The notes beneath the pieces are model-generated. The model worked only from the letters and a program-made list of their open reading frames with translations. It was not told the DNA's origin and made no database searches. A stretch of 64,000 nt of DNA from CAKOSP01 sp044432745 (GTDB lineage: Bacteria; Bacillota_I; Bacilli_A; RF39; UBA660): NCBI GenBank assembly GCA_044432745.1, contig JAWXUH010000006.1, positions 15,101 to 79,100 of the forward strand. The letters run 5' to 3'. Shown here in pieces: positions 54,507 through 64,000 of the stretch; position 1 is the stretch's first letter; the number at the start of each line of letters is the position of its first letter. Position numbers and translations under genes: made by a program.

Positions 54507-55265
54507 ATGAAAACATTACTTGATATAAATGACTTAAAAGTTAAAGTCGAAGAAAAAGAAATTTTAAAAGGGTTAAATTTAAAAATAAATGAAGGTGAAG
54601 TTCATATTATTATGGGACCTAATGGAGCAGGTAAGTCAACACTTGCAAATGTTATTTTAAATAACGTTATGTATACTAAAACTAGTGGTAAAATAACATT
54701 TGATGATACAGATATTACTAATCTTGATACTGATAAAATAGCAAAAAAAGGTGTTTTTATGTCTTTTCAAACACCTATAGAAATACCAGGTATTACAACT
54801 ATAAATTTTTTAAAATATATAGATGGTAAAATTAATGAAACAAATGAAAATAGAATTGCTTTAAATAAAAAGGTAAATTCGATAGTAGAAGAATTATCTA
54901 TGAAAAAAGAATTATTAAATAGAAATTTAAATGTTGGTTTTTCTGGTGGTGAAAAAAAGAAAAATGAAATGCTACAATTACTTAAAATAAATCCTAAGTT
55001 AGCTATACTAGATGAAACTGATTCAGGTTTAGATATCGATTCATTGAAAGTTGTTTCTAAAGCTATAAAAATGTTTAAAAATGATAATAATTCTTTAGTA
55101 ATAATTTCTCATAACGTAAATATTTTTAAAGATTTAAATATAGATTATGTACATATTTTAGTAGATGGTCAAATAGTAGAAACATCAGATGCATCACTTA
55201 TATCTTATATAGAAGAAAATGGTTATAGTAAGTATGTTACTAATAAGGAGATTAAAGGTGAGTAA
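54507..55265 (+). CDS. sufC: Fe-S cluster assembly ATPase SufC
   Basis: 252-residue ABC-type ATPase that works with SufB and SufD in the cluster-building scaffold. Walker A is GPNGAGKST, the signature GFSGGEKKKNEM (SufC-type), Walker B LAILDETDSGLD. AAAAGGAG precedes tandem ATGs at 54504 and 54507; 54507 fits the spacing slightly better. The end overlaps the start of sufB by eight bases. Confidence 0.96.
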   Translation: MKTLLDINDLKVKVEEKEILKGLNLKINEGEVHIIMGPNGAGKSTLANVILNNVMYTKTSGKITFDDTDITNLDTDKIAKKGVFMSFQTPIEIPGITTINFLKYIDGKINETNENRIALNKKVNSIVEELSMKKELLNRNLNVGFSGGEKKKNEMLQLLKINPKLAILDETDSGLDIDSLKVVSKAIKMFKNDNNSLVIISHNVNIFKDLNIDYVHILVDGQIVETSDASLISYIEENGYSKYVTNKEIKGE

Positions 55266-56658
55266 GACTAAAATAGGTGAAGTTAATAGAACTGTTTATG
55301 ATATCTCATCTGATGATACTTATGAAGTAAAACTTGAAAAAGGTATTAATGAGAAAATAGTTAGAAAAATTTCGTCAATAAAAAATGAACCACAGTGGAT
55401 GCTTGAGTTAAGAATAAATGCATTAAAAGTATATGAAGAGCTAGAACTTCCTTCTTGGGGTCCTTCTTTAGAAGAACTTAATTTAGATGAAATCTCTACA
55501 TATGTAAAACCAAAAGGTGGTTTAACAGAAAATTGGGATGATGTAGAAAGTGATATACACGATACATTTGATAGACTTGGTATAAAAGAAGCAGAAAAGA
55601 CTTCTTTAGCTGGTGTAGGTGCACAGTATGATTCAGAAGTTATATATCATAACTTATCAAAAGATTTAGAAAAACAAGGTGTAATATATACAGATATGGA
55701 TACAGCTGTTAAAGATTATCCAGAACTTGTTAAAAAATATTTTATGAAGTGTGTTGATGTAGATTATCATAAATTTATAGCACTTCATGCTGCTTTATGG
55801 TCAGGTGGTTCATTTGTTTATATACCTAAAGGTGTTAAATTAGATATGCCACTTCAGTCATATTTTAGACTAAATTCACCTGAGTCAGGTCAATTTGAAC
55901 ATACATTAATTATAGTAGAGGAAGATGCTTCTCTTCATTTTATTGAAGGATGCTCAGCTCCTTCTTATAACAAAGTTAATTTACATGCAGGTTGTGTTGA
56001 GTTATTTGTTAAAGACAGAGCTTACTTGAAATATTCAACTATTGAAAATTGGTCTAAAAATATGATGAATTTAAATACTAAAAAAGCTATAATAGGAAGC
56101 AATGCTAAAATGGACTGGGTAACAGGATCATTTGGTTCTAAAATATCTATGTTATACCCACTTAGTTTATTAAATGGTGATGGAGCTAAAACTGAATATA
56201 CAGGTATTACTTTCGCAGGTGCTGGACAAACTCTAGATACTGGATTTAAAGTTGTACATAATGCATCAAATACATCATCTGTTGTAAATTCAAGATCAAT
56301 ATCAAAAAGTGGAGGACACTGTACTTATAGATCTTTAGTATATATTGATAAAAAAGCTACAAATTCAAAATGTTCTGTATCTTGTGAATCTCTAATGTTA
56401 GATAATATTTCTAAATCAGATACAATTCCATTTTCAGATGTTAGAGCTAGTGATGCTCAAATGTCACATGAAGCATCTATTGGTAAAATAAGTGAAAAAG
56501 AAATATTTTATTTAATGTGCAGAGGTTTAAGCGAAGAAGAAGCTAAGGCTATGATTGTTAGAGGATTTGCTTCACCAATTGCTAATAACTTTCCAATAGA
56601 ATATGCAGTAGAAATGAATAATTTAATAAACTTAGAGTTGGAAGGAGCAATAGGATAA
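55258..56658 (+). CDS. sufB: Fe-S cluster scaffold protein SufB
   Basis: 466 residues. SufB is the beta-helix scaffold on which the cluster forms with SufC and SufD. Landmarks: SKTKIGEVNRTVYDIS, GGSFVYIPKGVKLDMPLQSY, CSAPSYNK, and SHEASIGKISEKEIFYLMCRG near the end. The frame runs open to 55219, but the GTG at 55258 with AAGGAG ten bases upstream is the start. In Bacillus sufB is last in the operon; here it follows sufC. Confidence 0.95.
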   Translation: MSKTKIGEVNRTVYDISSDDTYEVKLEKGINEKIVRKISSIKNEPQWMLELRINALKVYEELELPSWGPSLEELNLDEISTYVKPKGGLTENWDDVESDIHDTFDRLGIKEAEKTSLAGVGAQYDSEVIYHNLSKDLEKQGVIYTDMDTAVKDYPELVKKYFMKCVDVDYHKFIALHAALWSGGSFVYIPKGVKLDMPLQSYFRLNSPESGQFEHTLIIVEEDASLHFIEGCSAPSYNKVNLHAGCVELFVKDRAYLKYSTIENWSKNMMNLNTKKAIIGSNAKMDWVTGSFGSKISMLYPLSLLNGDGAKTEYTGITFAGAGQTLDTGFKVVHNASNTSSVVNSRSISKSGGHCTYRSLVYIDKKATNSKCSVSCESLMLDNISKSDTIPFSDVRASDAQMSHEASIGKISEKEIFYLMCRGLSEEEAKAMIVRGFASPIANNFPIEYAVEMNNLINLELEGAIG

Positions 56659-56659
56659 T

Positions 56660-57690
56660 ATGATAAATAAAACTCCAATTATGACTAATGAAGGTTATAA
56701 AATAAATGATATCAAATTAAATTTTGATTTAATAAATGAAAAGAAAGAATTTAACAATATTTCTATTTCTTCAAATTTTTTAGAGGATATTACTAATAAA
56801 AATATTAGTTCTTTAGAATATGGTTTAGGAAATAATGTTATAAAAAATAACGAAGAATACAATAATAGTAATTTGTTTTTTACAACAGTTGATAAAGCAG
56901 ATCTTAATATTAATTATAATTTTGATGATAATAATACTAATTTGTGTTCTAGTAATGAAATTGTGTGCAAGCATGATTTAAATATGAATTTAGTTTTTGA
57001 ATCTTTAACTGATAGTTACAACATGCTAAATAATATTACTAAAATAACAGTTCAAGATGGTGCTAATGTAAATTTAAATATAGTTAACTTTTTGAATAAA
57101 GAGTCTAATTCTCTTTTTAGTATTGAAGTTATATGTAATGATAATTCAAGTATTAATTTAAATGTTATTGATTTAGGAAGTTTAAATAGTATTCAAAATA
57201 TTTATTTAAAAACAAAAGGTACAAATTCTAAAATAAATCTTAATAGTCTTTATATGGCAAATAATAATGAAATAAAAGATTTAAATTATATATCACATTT
57301 ATGTGGTGAAAAAAGTATTGTAGATATGAAGATAGAAGGATCACTAAATGATACTGCTTCTAAAAGTTTTAAAGGAACAATTGATTTTAAAAATGGATGT
57401 TTTAAATCTAGTGGAGAAGAGTCTGAAAATTGTATTCTGTTATCACCAAATGTAATATCTAAATCATTACCTATATTACTTTGTAGTGAAGAAGATGTAA
57501 GTGGTGCTCATAGTAGTTCTTCAGGTAGCATCGATGAGGAAAAAATATATTATTTACAAACTAGAGGAATAGATAAAATGACAGCTACTAAATTAGTGCT
57601 TAAAAGTAATTTTTCTAAAATATTAGATAGAATAGAAGAATCGGAAGATTTAAAAAATAAAATAAATGAAGAAATAGATAGGAGATTATA

Positions 57691-57691
<1 letters not shown>
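56660..57691 (+). CDS. sufD: SufD-like Fe-S assembly protein
   Basis: 343 residues, shorter and more divergent than usual SufD (about 420), with Asn-rich N-terminal regions. The C-terminal signature VSGAHSSSSGSIDEEKIYYLQTRG-like (split at about residues 283-306) matches the SufD consensus GHGATVGQLDEE..FYL..RGI. It begins just after sufB and overlaps sufS by one base. Its position in sufCB-D-SU supports the call more than its middle region does. Confidence 0.82.
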
Positions 57692-58893
<1,202 letters not shown>

Positions 58894-59331
58894 ATGAACG
58901 AAATAGAAATTTTATATAATGATATTATTATGGATCACTCTGTGATGTCAGTTAATAAAAAAGAATTAAATGACTCAACAGATTCTTCTTGTGGTGTCAA
59001 TCCAAGTTGTGGTGATGAAATAACTTTAAAATTAAAAATTGAAGAAAATATAATAGTAGATGCTGCATTTTCTGGAAAAGGTTGTGCAATATCTATAAGT
59101 TCTACTTCAATAATGATTGATTTAATAAAAGGTAAAACATTAGAAGAAGCAAAAGAAGTTATAAGAAAATTTGATTTAATGATTGATAATAAGAGTGATG
59201 ATGCACTGTTAGAGGAATTAGAAGAAGCAATAGCTTTTGAAAATATTTCTAAAATGCCTGCAAGAATTAAATGTGCAACACTTCCGTATAGAACTTTAGA
59301 AAAAATGATTGCAAGTCATGAAATTAAATAA
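58894..59331 (+). CDS. sufU: Zinc-dependent sulfurtransferase SufU
   Basis: 145 residues, IscU-fold. The zinc/sulfur ligands are in NPSCGDE, GKGCAIS and RIKCATLPYR, the three Cys plus Asp of SufU. The insert between the second and third motifs is that of SufU rather than IscU. It takes persulfide sulfur from SufS. Last gene of the suf operon, followed by a strong terminator. Confidence 0.94.
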   Translation: MNEIEILYNDIIMDHSVMSVNKKELNDSTDSSCGVNPSCGDEITLKLKIEENIIVDAAFSGKGCAISISSTSIMIDLIKGKTLEEAKEVIRKFDLMIDNKSDDALLEELEEAIAFENISKMPARIKCATLPYRTLEKMIASHEIK

Positions 59332-59355
59332 TAATATTCATAATTTATTAATATT

Positions 59356-59389
59356 ATAAAAACGTTTTTAGTATAAACGTTTTTTTTAA
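59356..59389 (+). terminator. Terminator of the suf operon
   Basis: AAAAACGTTT and AAACGTTTTT pair around a seven-base loop, followed by T. Confidence 0.8.
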
Positions 59390-59500
59390 TGAAAATAATC
59401 TAAAAGTGATGAAAAAGTTACTAAGTTGTGTTATAATACATCATTATATTTTCTTATAAAGATTAATTATTATAAGAAATTAAATAAAAAGGGGAAAGTT

Positions 59501-61498
59501 ATGATAGATAATAGTGAATATATTGATGAAAATGAAGAATATTTAGAAGGTCAAGAATGGAAAGAAAAAAAAGATAAAGATATTCTTAATTCTAAAAAAC
59601 AATTTATAGAAGACGTTCAGTCAAAAAGAGTATTAACAAAAGAAGAAGTAGATGAGTTATTAGAAAAATATATGGATTCTGAGGAACCATTAAAATCTAA
59701 ATACAAAAACATAATAATGGAACATCATATACGTTTAATTGTCTTTTATGTTAATAAAATACATAAAAGTGTACGTAATGTAGATTACTTAGATTTAGTT
59801 CAAGAAGGTATGTTTGGTTTAATTGGAGCAGTAGAAACATTTGAATTTGAACATGATGTTAAGTTTACAACATATGCAATCATATGTATTAAAAATAAAA
59901 TAGCTAACTTTATAATAAAATATGGTAATGGTATACATATTCCATCAAACATAATTTACCTTCAAAAGAAAATAAACTCTGCACGTCAACATTATAAGTT
60001 AATGTATGCTGTTGAACCAACAATAGATGAGTTATCAAGTATTATTGATGAAAGTTCTGAAGCTATAGAAAAAGTATTAAATAATGAAATAGTATCTACA
60101 TTTGGAAAAGTAATTAATTTGGGTTCTGGTTCAGAAAAGGTAGGTTCTACGGAATTTCACGAACAAATAGCATCTACAGATATGTTAGTTGAGGATACAC
60201 TTCTAAAAAGTGAATTTGAAAACAATATAATGTTCTTAATTGATGATGCAATTGAAAAAGAAGAAGATAGAGAAATGCTTAAACATTACTATGGTTTTTA
60301 CGATAATAAAACATATTCTTATCAGCAAATAGCAGACATATTTAATACGACACGTTCTGTCGTGGTAAAAACAATAAATTCCTCAATGTATGAACTTAGA
60401 ACATATACTAATATCCACAATTTTAAAACATACTTAGATAAACCAGATACTGATTTGATTTTAGAAATACCTGAAAATAAAGTAAGAAAAAATAATGTAA
60501 TGAATGCTACTATATATGAAATATTTAATGAATTTACTAAGGAACAAATAGATTCTGTTTTATCTTCATTAAATAATAATGAATATGAACAAATGACTGC
60601 TAGATTTGGTGTTGATTTTAACGTTAGATATGATTGTAGTGAGGATTTAGATAAGGAAAAAATATATACGAACAATGCTTTCTTTAGAAGGAAAATGAAA
60701 AAATATACAAAAGATGTACTTTCTAAAACGGGAGTAATAATAGGTAATAAAGCAAATAGAACTGTATATGAAGAATTTTCTGATTTTGATAAAGAAGCAA
60801 TTGATTTTTGTTTGTTAGTAGCAGAAAAAAAATATAAAAATGAATTATATATGAGGTTTGGATCTAATTATGATGTGGTTAATAATCAAGAAGCTACTAG
60901 AGAGTATAAAGATAATGCTACTATAGTTATAAGAATGTTAAAAACATTATTAACTAAATATAAATATAAAAATGATAAATTCTTTACATTATCAAAATTT
61001 AAGGAAATAAAAAAAGAATATAAAACTCTTATTTATGATGATTACAAACAGTATTCTAAGAATATAATAGATTCTTTTTTAGAAGAAGTAGATAATGAAT
61101 TAAAAGATAAGCTATTAAAAAGATATGGAGCTGATTATTCTGTTTTATTTGAAGTTGATAATAAATTATTTTTAGAATATAAGAAAAACGCAGATGAATT
61201 AAAAGTATTACTTGATCAATTATTACTTGAATATAGTAGTAAACATGTAGTTTCTTTTAAAGTAGATGAAAGTATAGACTTTAATAATAATTTTTTAGAT
61301 AATTTTAGTGATAAAGAAAAAGAAATAATAAGTTTATTGTATAATGTATCTAATAATTACTCCTTAGAAGAAATATCAAAACTAATGAATGTTGATATTG
61401 AATATGTTGTGTTAGTTGCAAAAAAAGTATCACTTTTACATGAAAAAAACAACAATATTAATATAGAAGAAAACTTAAATCCTAAAAAAACAATTTAA
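59501..61498 (+). CDS. Sigma-70-family factor with a three-repeat C-terminal extension
   Basis: 665 residues. Region 2 is at about 70-140 (VDYLDLVQEGMFGLIGAVET, FTTYAIICIKNKIANF) and region 4 at about 255-300 (MLKHYYGFYDNKTYSYQQIA, DIFNTTRSVVVKTINSSM). Beyond 305, where a sigma factor should end, three similar segments of about 65-70 residues follow (about 338-405, 423-486, 511-575). Each has an F-x-K-E-x-I-D helix, then a -RFG-D/Y turn and an N-rich helix. A last helix-turn-helix-like segment lies at 600-645 (YSLEEISKLMNVDIEYVVLVAK). GGGGAAAG precedes the ATG at 59501. Not the housekeeping SigA. Confidence 0.8.
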   Translation: MIDNSEYIDENEEYLEGQEWKEKKDKDILNSKKQFIEDVQSKRVLTKEEVDELLEKYMDSEEPLKSKYKNIIMEHHIRLIVFYVNKIHKSVRNVDYLDLVQEGMFGLIGAVETFEFEHDVKFTTYAIICIKNKIANFIIKYGNGIHIPSNIIYLQKKINSARQHYKLMYAVEPTIDELSSIIDESSEAIEKVLNNEIVSTFGKVINLGSGSEKVGSTEFHEQIASTDMLVEDTLLKSEFENNIMFLIDDAIEKEEDREMLKHYYGFYDNKTYSYQQIADIFNTTRSVVVKTINSSMYELRTYTNIHNFKTYLDKPDTDLILEIPENKVRKNNVMNATIYEIFNEFTKEQIDSVLSSLNNNEYEQMTARFGVDFNVRYDCSEDLDKEKIYTNNAFFRRKMKKYTKDVLSKTGVIIGNKANRTVYEEFSDFDKEAIDFCLLVAEKKYKNELYMRFGSNYDVVNNQEATREYKDNATIVIRMLKTLLTKYKYKNDKFFTLSKFKEIKKEYKTLIYDDYKQYSKNIIDSFLEEVDNELKDKLLKRYGADYSVLFEVDNKLFLEYKKNADELKVLLDQLLLEYSSKHVVSFKVDESIDFNNNFLDNFSDKEKEIISLLYNVSNNYSLEEISKLMNVDIEYVVLVAKKVSLLHEKNNNINIEENLNPKKTI

Positions 61499-61602
61499 TA
61501 TTTTTCTTATAAAAATGTATTAATTTAAAATATATTAAATAATAATTGTTATTTTTTAATATATTTTATGATATAATACTGAACAAAATTAAGGAGAAAA
61601 AT

Positions 61603-62151
61603 ATGGATTATAAAAAAGTAAATGTATTAGAGTACGTAAAAGAAGGATTAGAGAAAGAAGAACTAATGCCTGTTCAAGCAACAAAGTATGCAAGAATTAA
61701 AGCTAGAAGAGGTATTTTAGGAGAGAAAGTAATTACTTGGAGCGCTGATCAAAGTGGTAATGCTATAATAGAAAAAGAAGCAAGTGTTCAAATGAATCTT
61801 AAGACTAAACAAAGAGACTGGATTGTAAAAAAGACTGATGAAGAAGGTAATGTATTAGTTGATAAAAATGGAAAAGAAAATATTTGGATAATAGATGATG
61901 AAACATTTATGAAAAAATATGAACTTGATAATAATAATTTATCTATGTATAAACCAAAAGGTGGAATTCAAACATTTGTACAAATATATGAAGGAATTAA
62001 TTTAGAACAATGGGGATCTGAAATGTCAATATCAGAAGGCGGTTATATAAATATAACAGATTTAAATGATGTGTATGGGATATCAGAAAGAGATTTTAAT
62101 GACACATATAAATTGTTAGAAAATGAAGAAAAATTAAGTAGAAAATATTAA
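61603..62151 (+). CDS. Hypothetical conserved protein
   Basis: 182 residues, soluble. The N-terminal half contains QATKYARIKARRGILGEKVITW, then QMNLKTKQRDWIVKK, DEEGNVLVDKNGKENIWIID, and a C-terminal EQWGSEMSISEGGYINITD. The sequence is clean and globular with few low-complexity stretches, so it is a real protein, but I do not recognise the family. AAGGAG precedes the ATG at 61603. It has its own terminator. Confidence 0.6.
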   Translation: MDYKKVNVLEYVKEGLEKEELMPVQATKYARIKARRGILGEKVITWSADQSGNAIIEKEASVQMNLKTKQRDWIVKKTDEEGNVLVDKNGKENIWIIDDETFMKKYELDNNNLSMYKPKGGIQTFVQIYEGINLEQWGSEMSISEGGYINITDLNDVYGISERDFNDTYKLLENEEKLSRKY

Positions 62152-62179
62152 CAAAATAATTTTGTTAATATTTTTTTAT
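62144..62179 (+). terminator. Terminator
   Basis: AATATTAACAAAAT and ATTTTGTTAATATT are perfect arms (14 bp), followed by T. The stop codon lies in the first arm. Confidence 0.85.
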
Positions 62180-62283
62180 TGATTGGTATTTACTATAAAT
62201 AATAGTTTAAGTAAAAAAAATAAAATAGAAAATTATTGTTAATAATAATAAATATATGGTAAAATCACTATAAGGAGAATATT

Positions 62284-63360
62284 ATGTTTGAAGTTGGTTG
62301 CTCATGTTTAAAATTAAAATCTAAGGAAGGTAATAATTATTGGTTTCGTACATGTGATATGAATGATCTTAATGATGTATGGAAAGCTGGTTCGAAAGTT
62401 ATTTCTTATAAGGAAAATACAGAAATACATTTTTCTAACGATCTAATTTTAAAAAGTAAATTTGATATTATTGGAGTTTCATATGGTTCAATATATACAA
62501 GAATGTTAGATGGAATAAATTCATTAGGTTTAGTAGGTGGTCTACTTGCACTTGGCGAGGGTAGTTCAGTAAATATTACTAAAGTAACAAAAGAAAAAAA
62601 TATTGAAGGTATTGAATTTTTAACATATGCTTTAGCATCATGTTCATCATGTGATGAAGTTATTAATCTATCAAAAGAAATACAATTAACTAATGTTATT
62701 CATAGTAATATCGAAGTACCTGCAACAATGCATTTTACATTTTCAGATAATCTTAAAAGTATAGTATTAGAAGCTACAACGGATGGAATATTTACTATAT
62801 ACGATAATACAATAGGAGTTATGACTAACTCTCCAGTTTATAGTAATCATATGAAAAATTTATCATGGTTTATAAAAAATTCTAAAGAATTAAACACAGG
62901 TATTATTAATATTCACGATAATTCTATATCTAAAAAATATGATTCAATTATAATAGATGGAATAACTGTAGAAGGATCTGAAGAACAACATAATTTAGAT
63001 TCATCATGTTTACCAGGGTCATATGTTTCTAAAGATAGATTTATAAAGTTAGCAATTCTTAAATTTTTAAATAATTCAGGAAACGATATATCAGATGAAG
63101 ATATGTTTATGGAAGGAAGTAAAATTATTAATACAGTAGTTGTACCAAGAACAAAGGGATACTACTATTATTCACGTATTGAAGATGATAAAATATATGG
63201 AACTGGAGATAATTTTACTCAATATACTATTTTTTATAATCTAAAAGATAAAAATTTAATTATAAAACATGGAGATTCTATTGCATATAATAAATTTTCA
63301 ATAAATTCTATTCCTAATGGTTTAAATATATATGAAATTGATATTGTTAAAAACATATAA
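62284..63360 (+). CDS. Choloylglycine hydrolase / linear amide C-N hydrolase family
   Basis: 358 residues of the Ntn-hydrolase group that includes bile salt hydrolase and penicillin V acylase. The nucleophile should be Cys6: CSCLKLKSKEG aligns with the family start C-x-x-x-x-L-K-x-K. The segments YWFRTCDMND (Arg/Asp pair), LDGINSLGLVGGLLALGEG and VMTNSPVYSNHMKNL fit the active-site frame. Unlike typical bile salt hydrolases, whose Cys follows the initiator Met, five residues must be removed first. No signal peptide. Substrate unknown: bile salts, N-acyl amino acids or other amides. Confidence 0.82.
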   Translation: MFEVGCSCLKLKSKEGNNYWFRTCDMNDLNDVWKAGSKVISYKENTEIHFSNDLILKSKFDIIGVSYGSIYTRMLDGINSLGLVGGLLALGEGSSVNITKVTKEKNIEGIEFLTYALASCSSCDEVINLSKEIQLTNVIHSNIEVPATMHFTFSDNLKSIVLEATTDGIFTIYDNTIGVMTNSPVYSNHMKNLSWFIKNSKELNTGIINIHDNSISKKYDSIIIDGITVEGSEEQHNLDSSCLPGSYVSKDRFIKLAILKFLNNSGNDISDEDMFMEGSKIINTVVVPRTKGYYYYSRIEDDKIYGTGDNFTQYTIFYNLKDKNLIIKHGDSIAYNKFSINSIPNGLNIYEIDIVKNI

Positions 63361-63441
63361 AATACTCGGACAATTGGTTGGAATAAATCAAAATAAAATA
63401 AAGTAATTTAATATTTACATATAAAAATTATTTATATAATC

Positions 63442-63467
63442 ACAATATCTATAAACATAGATATTGT
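63442..63467. repeat. Perfect inverted repeat
   Basis: ACAATATCTAT and ATAGATATTGT are perfect 11-base arms around AAAC. No T run follows on the plus strand, so it is either a structured RNA end of the upstream gene or an operator. Confidence 0.7.
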
Positions 63468-63646
63468 AGTATTCATTTTACAAGAGATGTAAAAATTAAC
63501 AATGGTGTAAACTATTGTTTTCTTGTGCAATAAGATAATAAGATAATATGTTTTTTTAATAATTATTTAGTTATGAGTAAGTGAAAAAAATTAAATTATA
63601 TGTTGAACATTTTATGACTAATTTCTTGATTAGAATTTTTATAATA

Positions 63647-63664
63647 AATGTCACTTAAATGTAA
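63647..63664 (+). promoter_or_regulatory. Direct repeat AATGTCA / AATGTAA with 11-base period
   Basis: Two seven-base half-sites start 11 bases apart, just upstream of a possible -10 TATACT. Repeats with this helical-turn spacing are typical of OmpR/PhoB-type response regulators (established for that family). No such regulator is visible in the window. Confidence 0.4.
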
Positions 63665-63702
63665 GATTGAAGTGTTATACTTAAAAAAAAGGAGGAAGAA
63701 AG

Positions 63703-64000
63703 ATGGAAATTTTAAAAGTAGAAAATTTAGTAAAAACTTATAATTGTGGAGAAAATGAAATAAAAGCAGTAAATAATACTAGCTTTAGTGTTGATAAAGG
63801 GGAATTTGTTGCAATAGTGGGAGCAAGTGGTTCAGGTAAGTCGACACTTCTTCATTTGCTTGGGGGAGTTGATAAACCAACAAGTGGGAAAGTATATATT
63901 GGAGGTACAGACATCTATTCATTAAATAGAGATAGTTTAGCAATATTTAGAAGAAGACAAGTAGGACTTATTTATCAATTCTATAATTTAATACCAATAC
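63703..64000 (+). CDS. ABC transporter ATP-binding protein (MacB/LolD/BceA type), 3' truncated
   Basis: The first 99 residues only; the window ends inside the gene. MEILKVENLVKTY, Walker A GASGSGKSTLLHLLGG, and the Q-loop RRRQVGLIYQFYNLIP are of the MacB/LolD/Bce subgroup of ATPases, which serve FtsX/MacB-type permeases, often for peptide antibiotic defence or lipoprotein export. GGAGGAAGAAAG precedes the ATG. The partner permease would lie downstream of the window. Confidence 0.92.
   Translation, partial: MEILKVENLVKTYNCGENEIKAVNNTSFSVDKGEFVAIVGASGSGKSTLLHLLGGVDKPTSGKVYIGGTDIYSLNRDSLAIFRRRQVGLIYQFYNLIPI

Larger units (their letters stand above)
63361..63702. other. Intergenic region with hairpins and an upstream direct repeat
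   Basis: 342 bases without a recognised gene. It holds a perfect 11-bp inverted repeat (63442-63467), a weaker hairpin with T run near 63498-63520 (AACAAT/ATTGTT), and the direct repeat at 63647-63664 before the ABC gene. Confidence 0.6.

Noticed and set aside
60322..60675. Antisense open frame over the sigma-70 gene
   Set aside because: It covers the repeat region of the sigma gene, has no ribosome-binding site and is best explained as a shadow.
61603..62151. Prophage or mobile element around the hypothetical protein
   Set aside because: No integrase, terminase, capsid, transposase or attachment-site repeat is seen nearby.
63442..63467. Rho-independent terminator at the 11-bp inverted repeat
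   Set aside because: No T run follows on the plus strand; it is left as an inverted repeat of unknown role.

Overview
The window reads as a chromosomal segment of an AT-rich, endospore-lineage member of the Bacillota (class Bacilli, probably an uncultured gut group of the RF39 or Erysipelotrichia type; this placement is inference). The evidence is the very low G+C, spoVAC-spoVAD-spoVAE beside a SigF/SigG-like sigma factor, EzrA, NifZ/ThiI, a SufCBDSU system and a tRNA-Met close to that of Bacillus. UGA is a stop (for example at 5142-5144), so the code is the standard bacterial one. Ribosome-binding sites are of two kinds, GGAGG-like and GGTGAT-like. The second often sits just inside an upstream in-frame ATG or GTG and was used here to move many starts downstream.

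Layout. 1-3035: the 3' end of a family II pyrophosphatase, two tandem HExxH metallopeptidase-like paralogues and tRNA-Met. 3133-9160: two membrane-anchored proteins, then a compressed spoIIA/spoVA region (degenerate STAS protein, sigma factor, a reversed coiled-coil gene, spoVAC-AD-AE). 9238-19902: asnS, a secreted surface protein, ezrA, nifZ and thiI, with three tandem paralogues of an unknown family between nifZ and thiI. 19942-30468: a small protein, a Clp-type single AAA ATPase with a partner gene, NUDIX hydrolase, signal peptidase I, tRNA-Asn, GDPD phosphodiesterase, dCMP deaminase, a fourth copy of the unknown family, and a kinase-like gene divergent from a PP2C-ITPase fusion. 31336-41313: a single-promoter catabolic operon with a HAD phosphatase, a phloretin-hydrolase/PhlG-like C-C hydrolase, a GPH-type transporter, a GH3 glycosidase, UxuA, UxaC, a fructuronate reductase and KDPG aldolase. 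It looks built for uptake and breakdown of glucuronides, possibly of plant phenolics. 41362-50082: mostly unrecognised proteins around a helicase with seven tandem repeats. 50159-59331: dut and nrdDG divergent from a Crp/Fnr regulator, then an Rrf2 regulator and sufCBDSU. 59501-64000: a sigma-70 protein with a long repeat-bearing tail, an unknown protein, a choloylglycine-hydrolase-family amidase, and the start of an ABC transporter gene.

The most interesting points are: the four-member paralogue family; a recurring basic C-terminal tail on many otherwise unrelated uncharacterised proteins; the spoIIA-like operon without an anti-sigma gene and with the phosphorylated serine lost; the PP2C-ITPase fusion opposite a kinase-like gene; the PhlG-like gene inside a glucuronate operon; and the sigma factor and helicase that each carry long tandem-repeat tails. 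No insertion sequence, CRISPR array, prophage or rRNA was seen.
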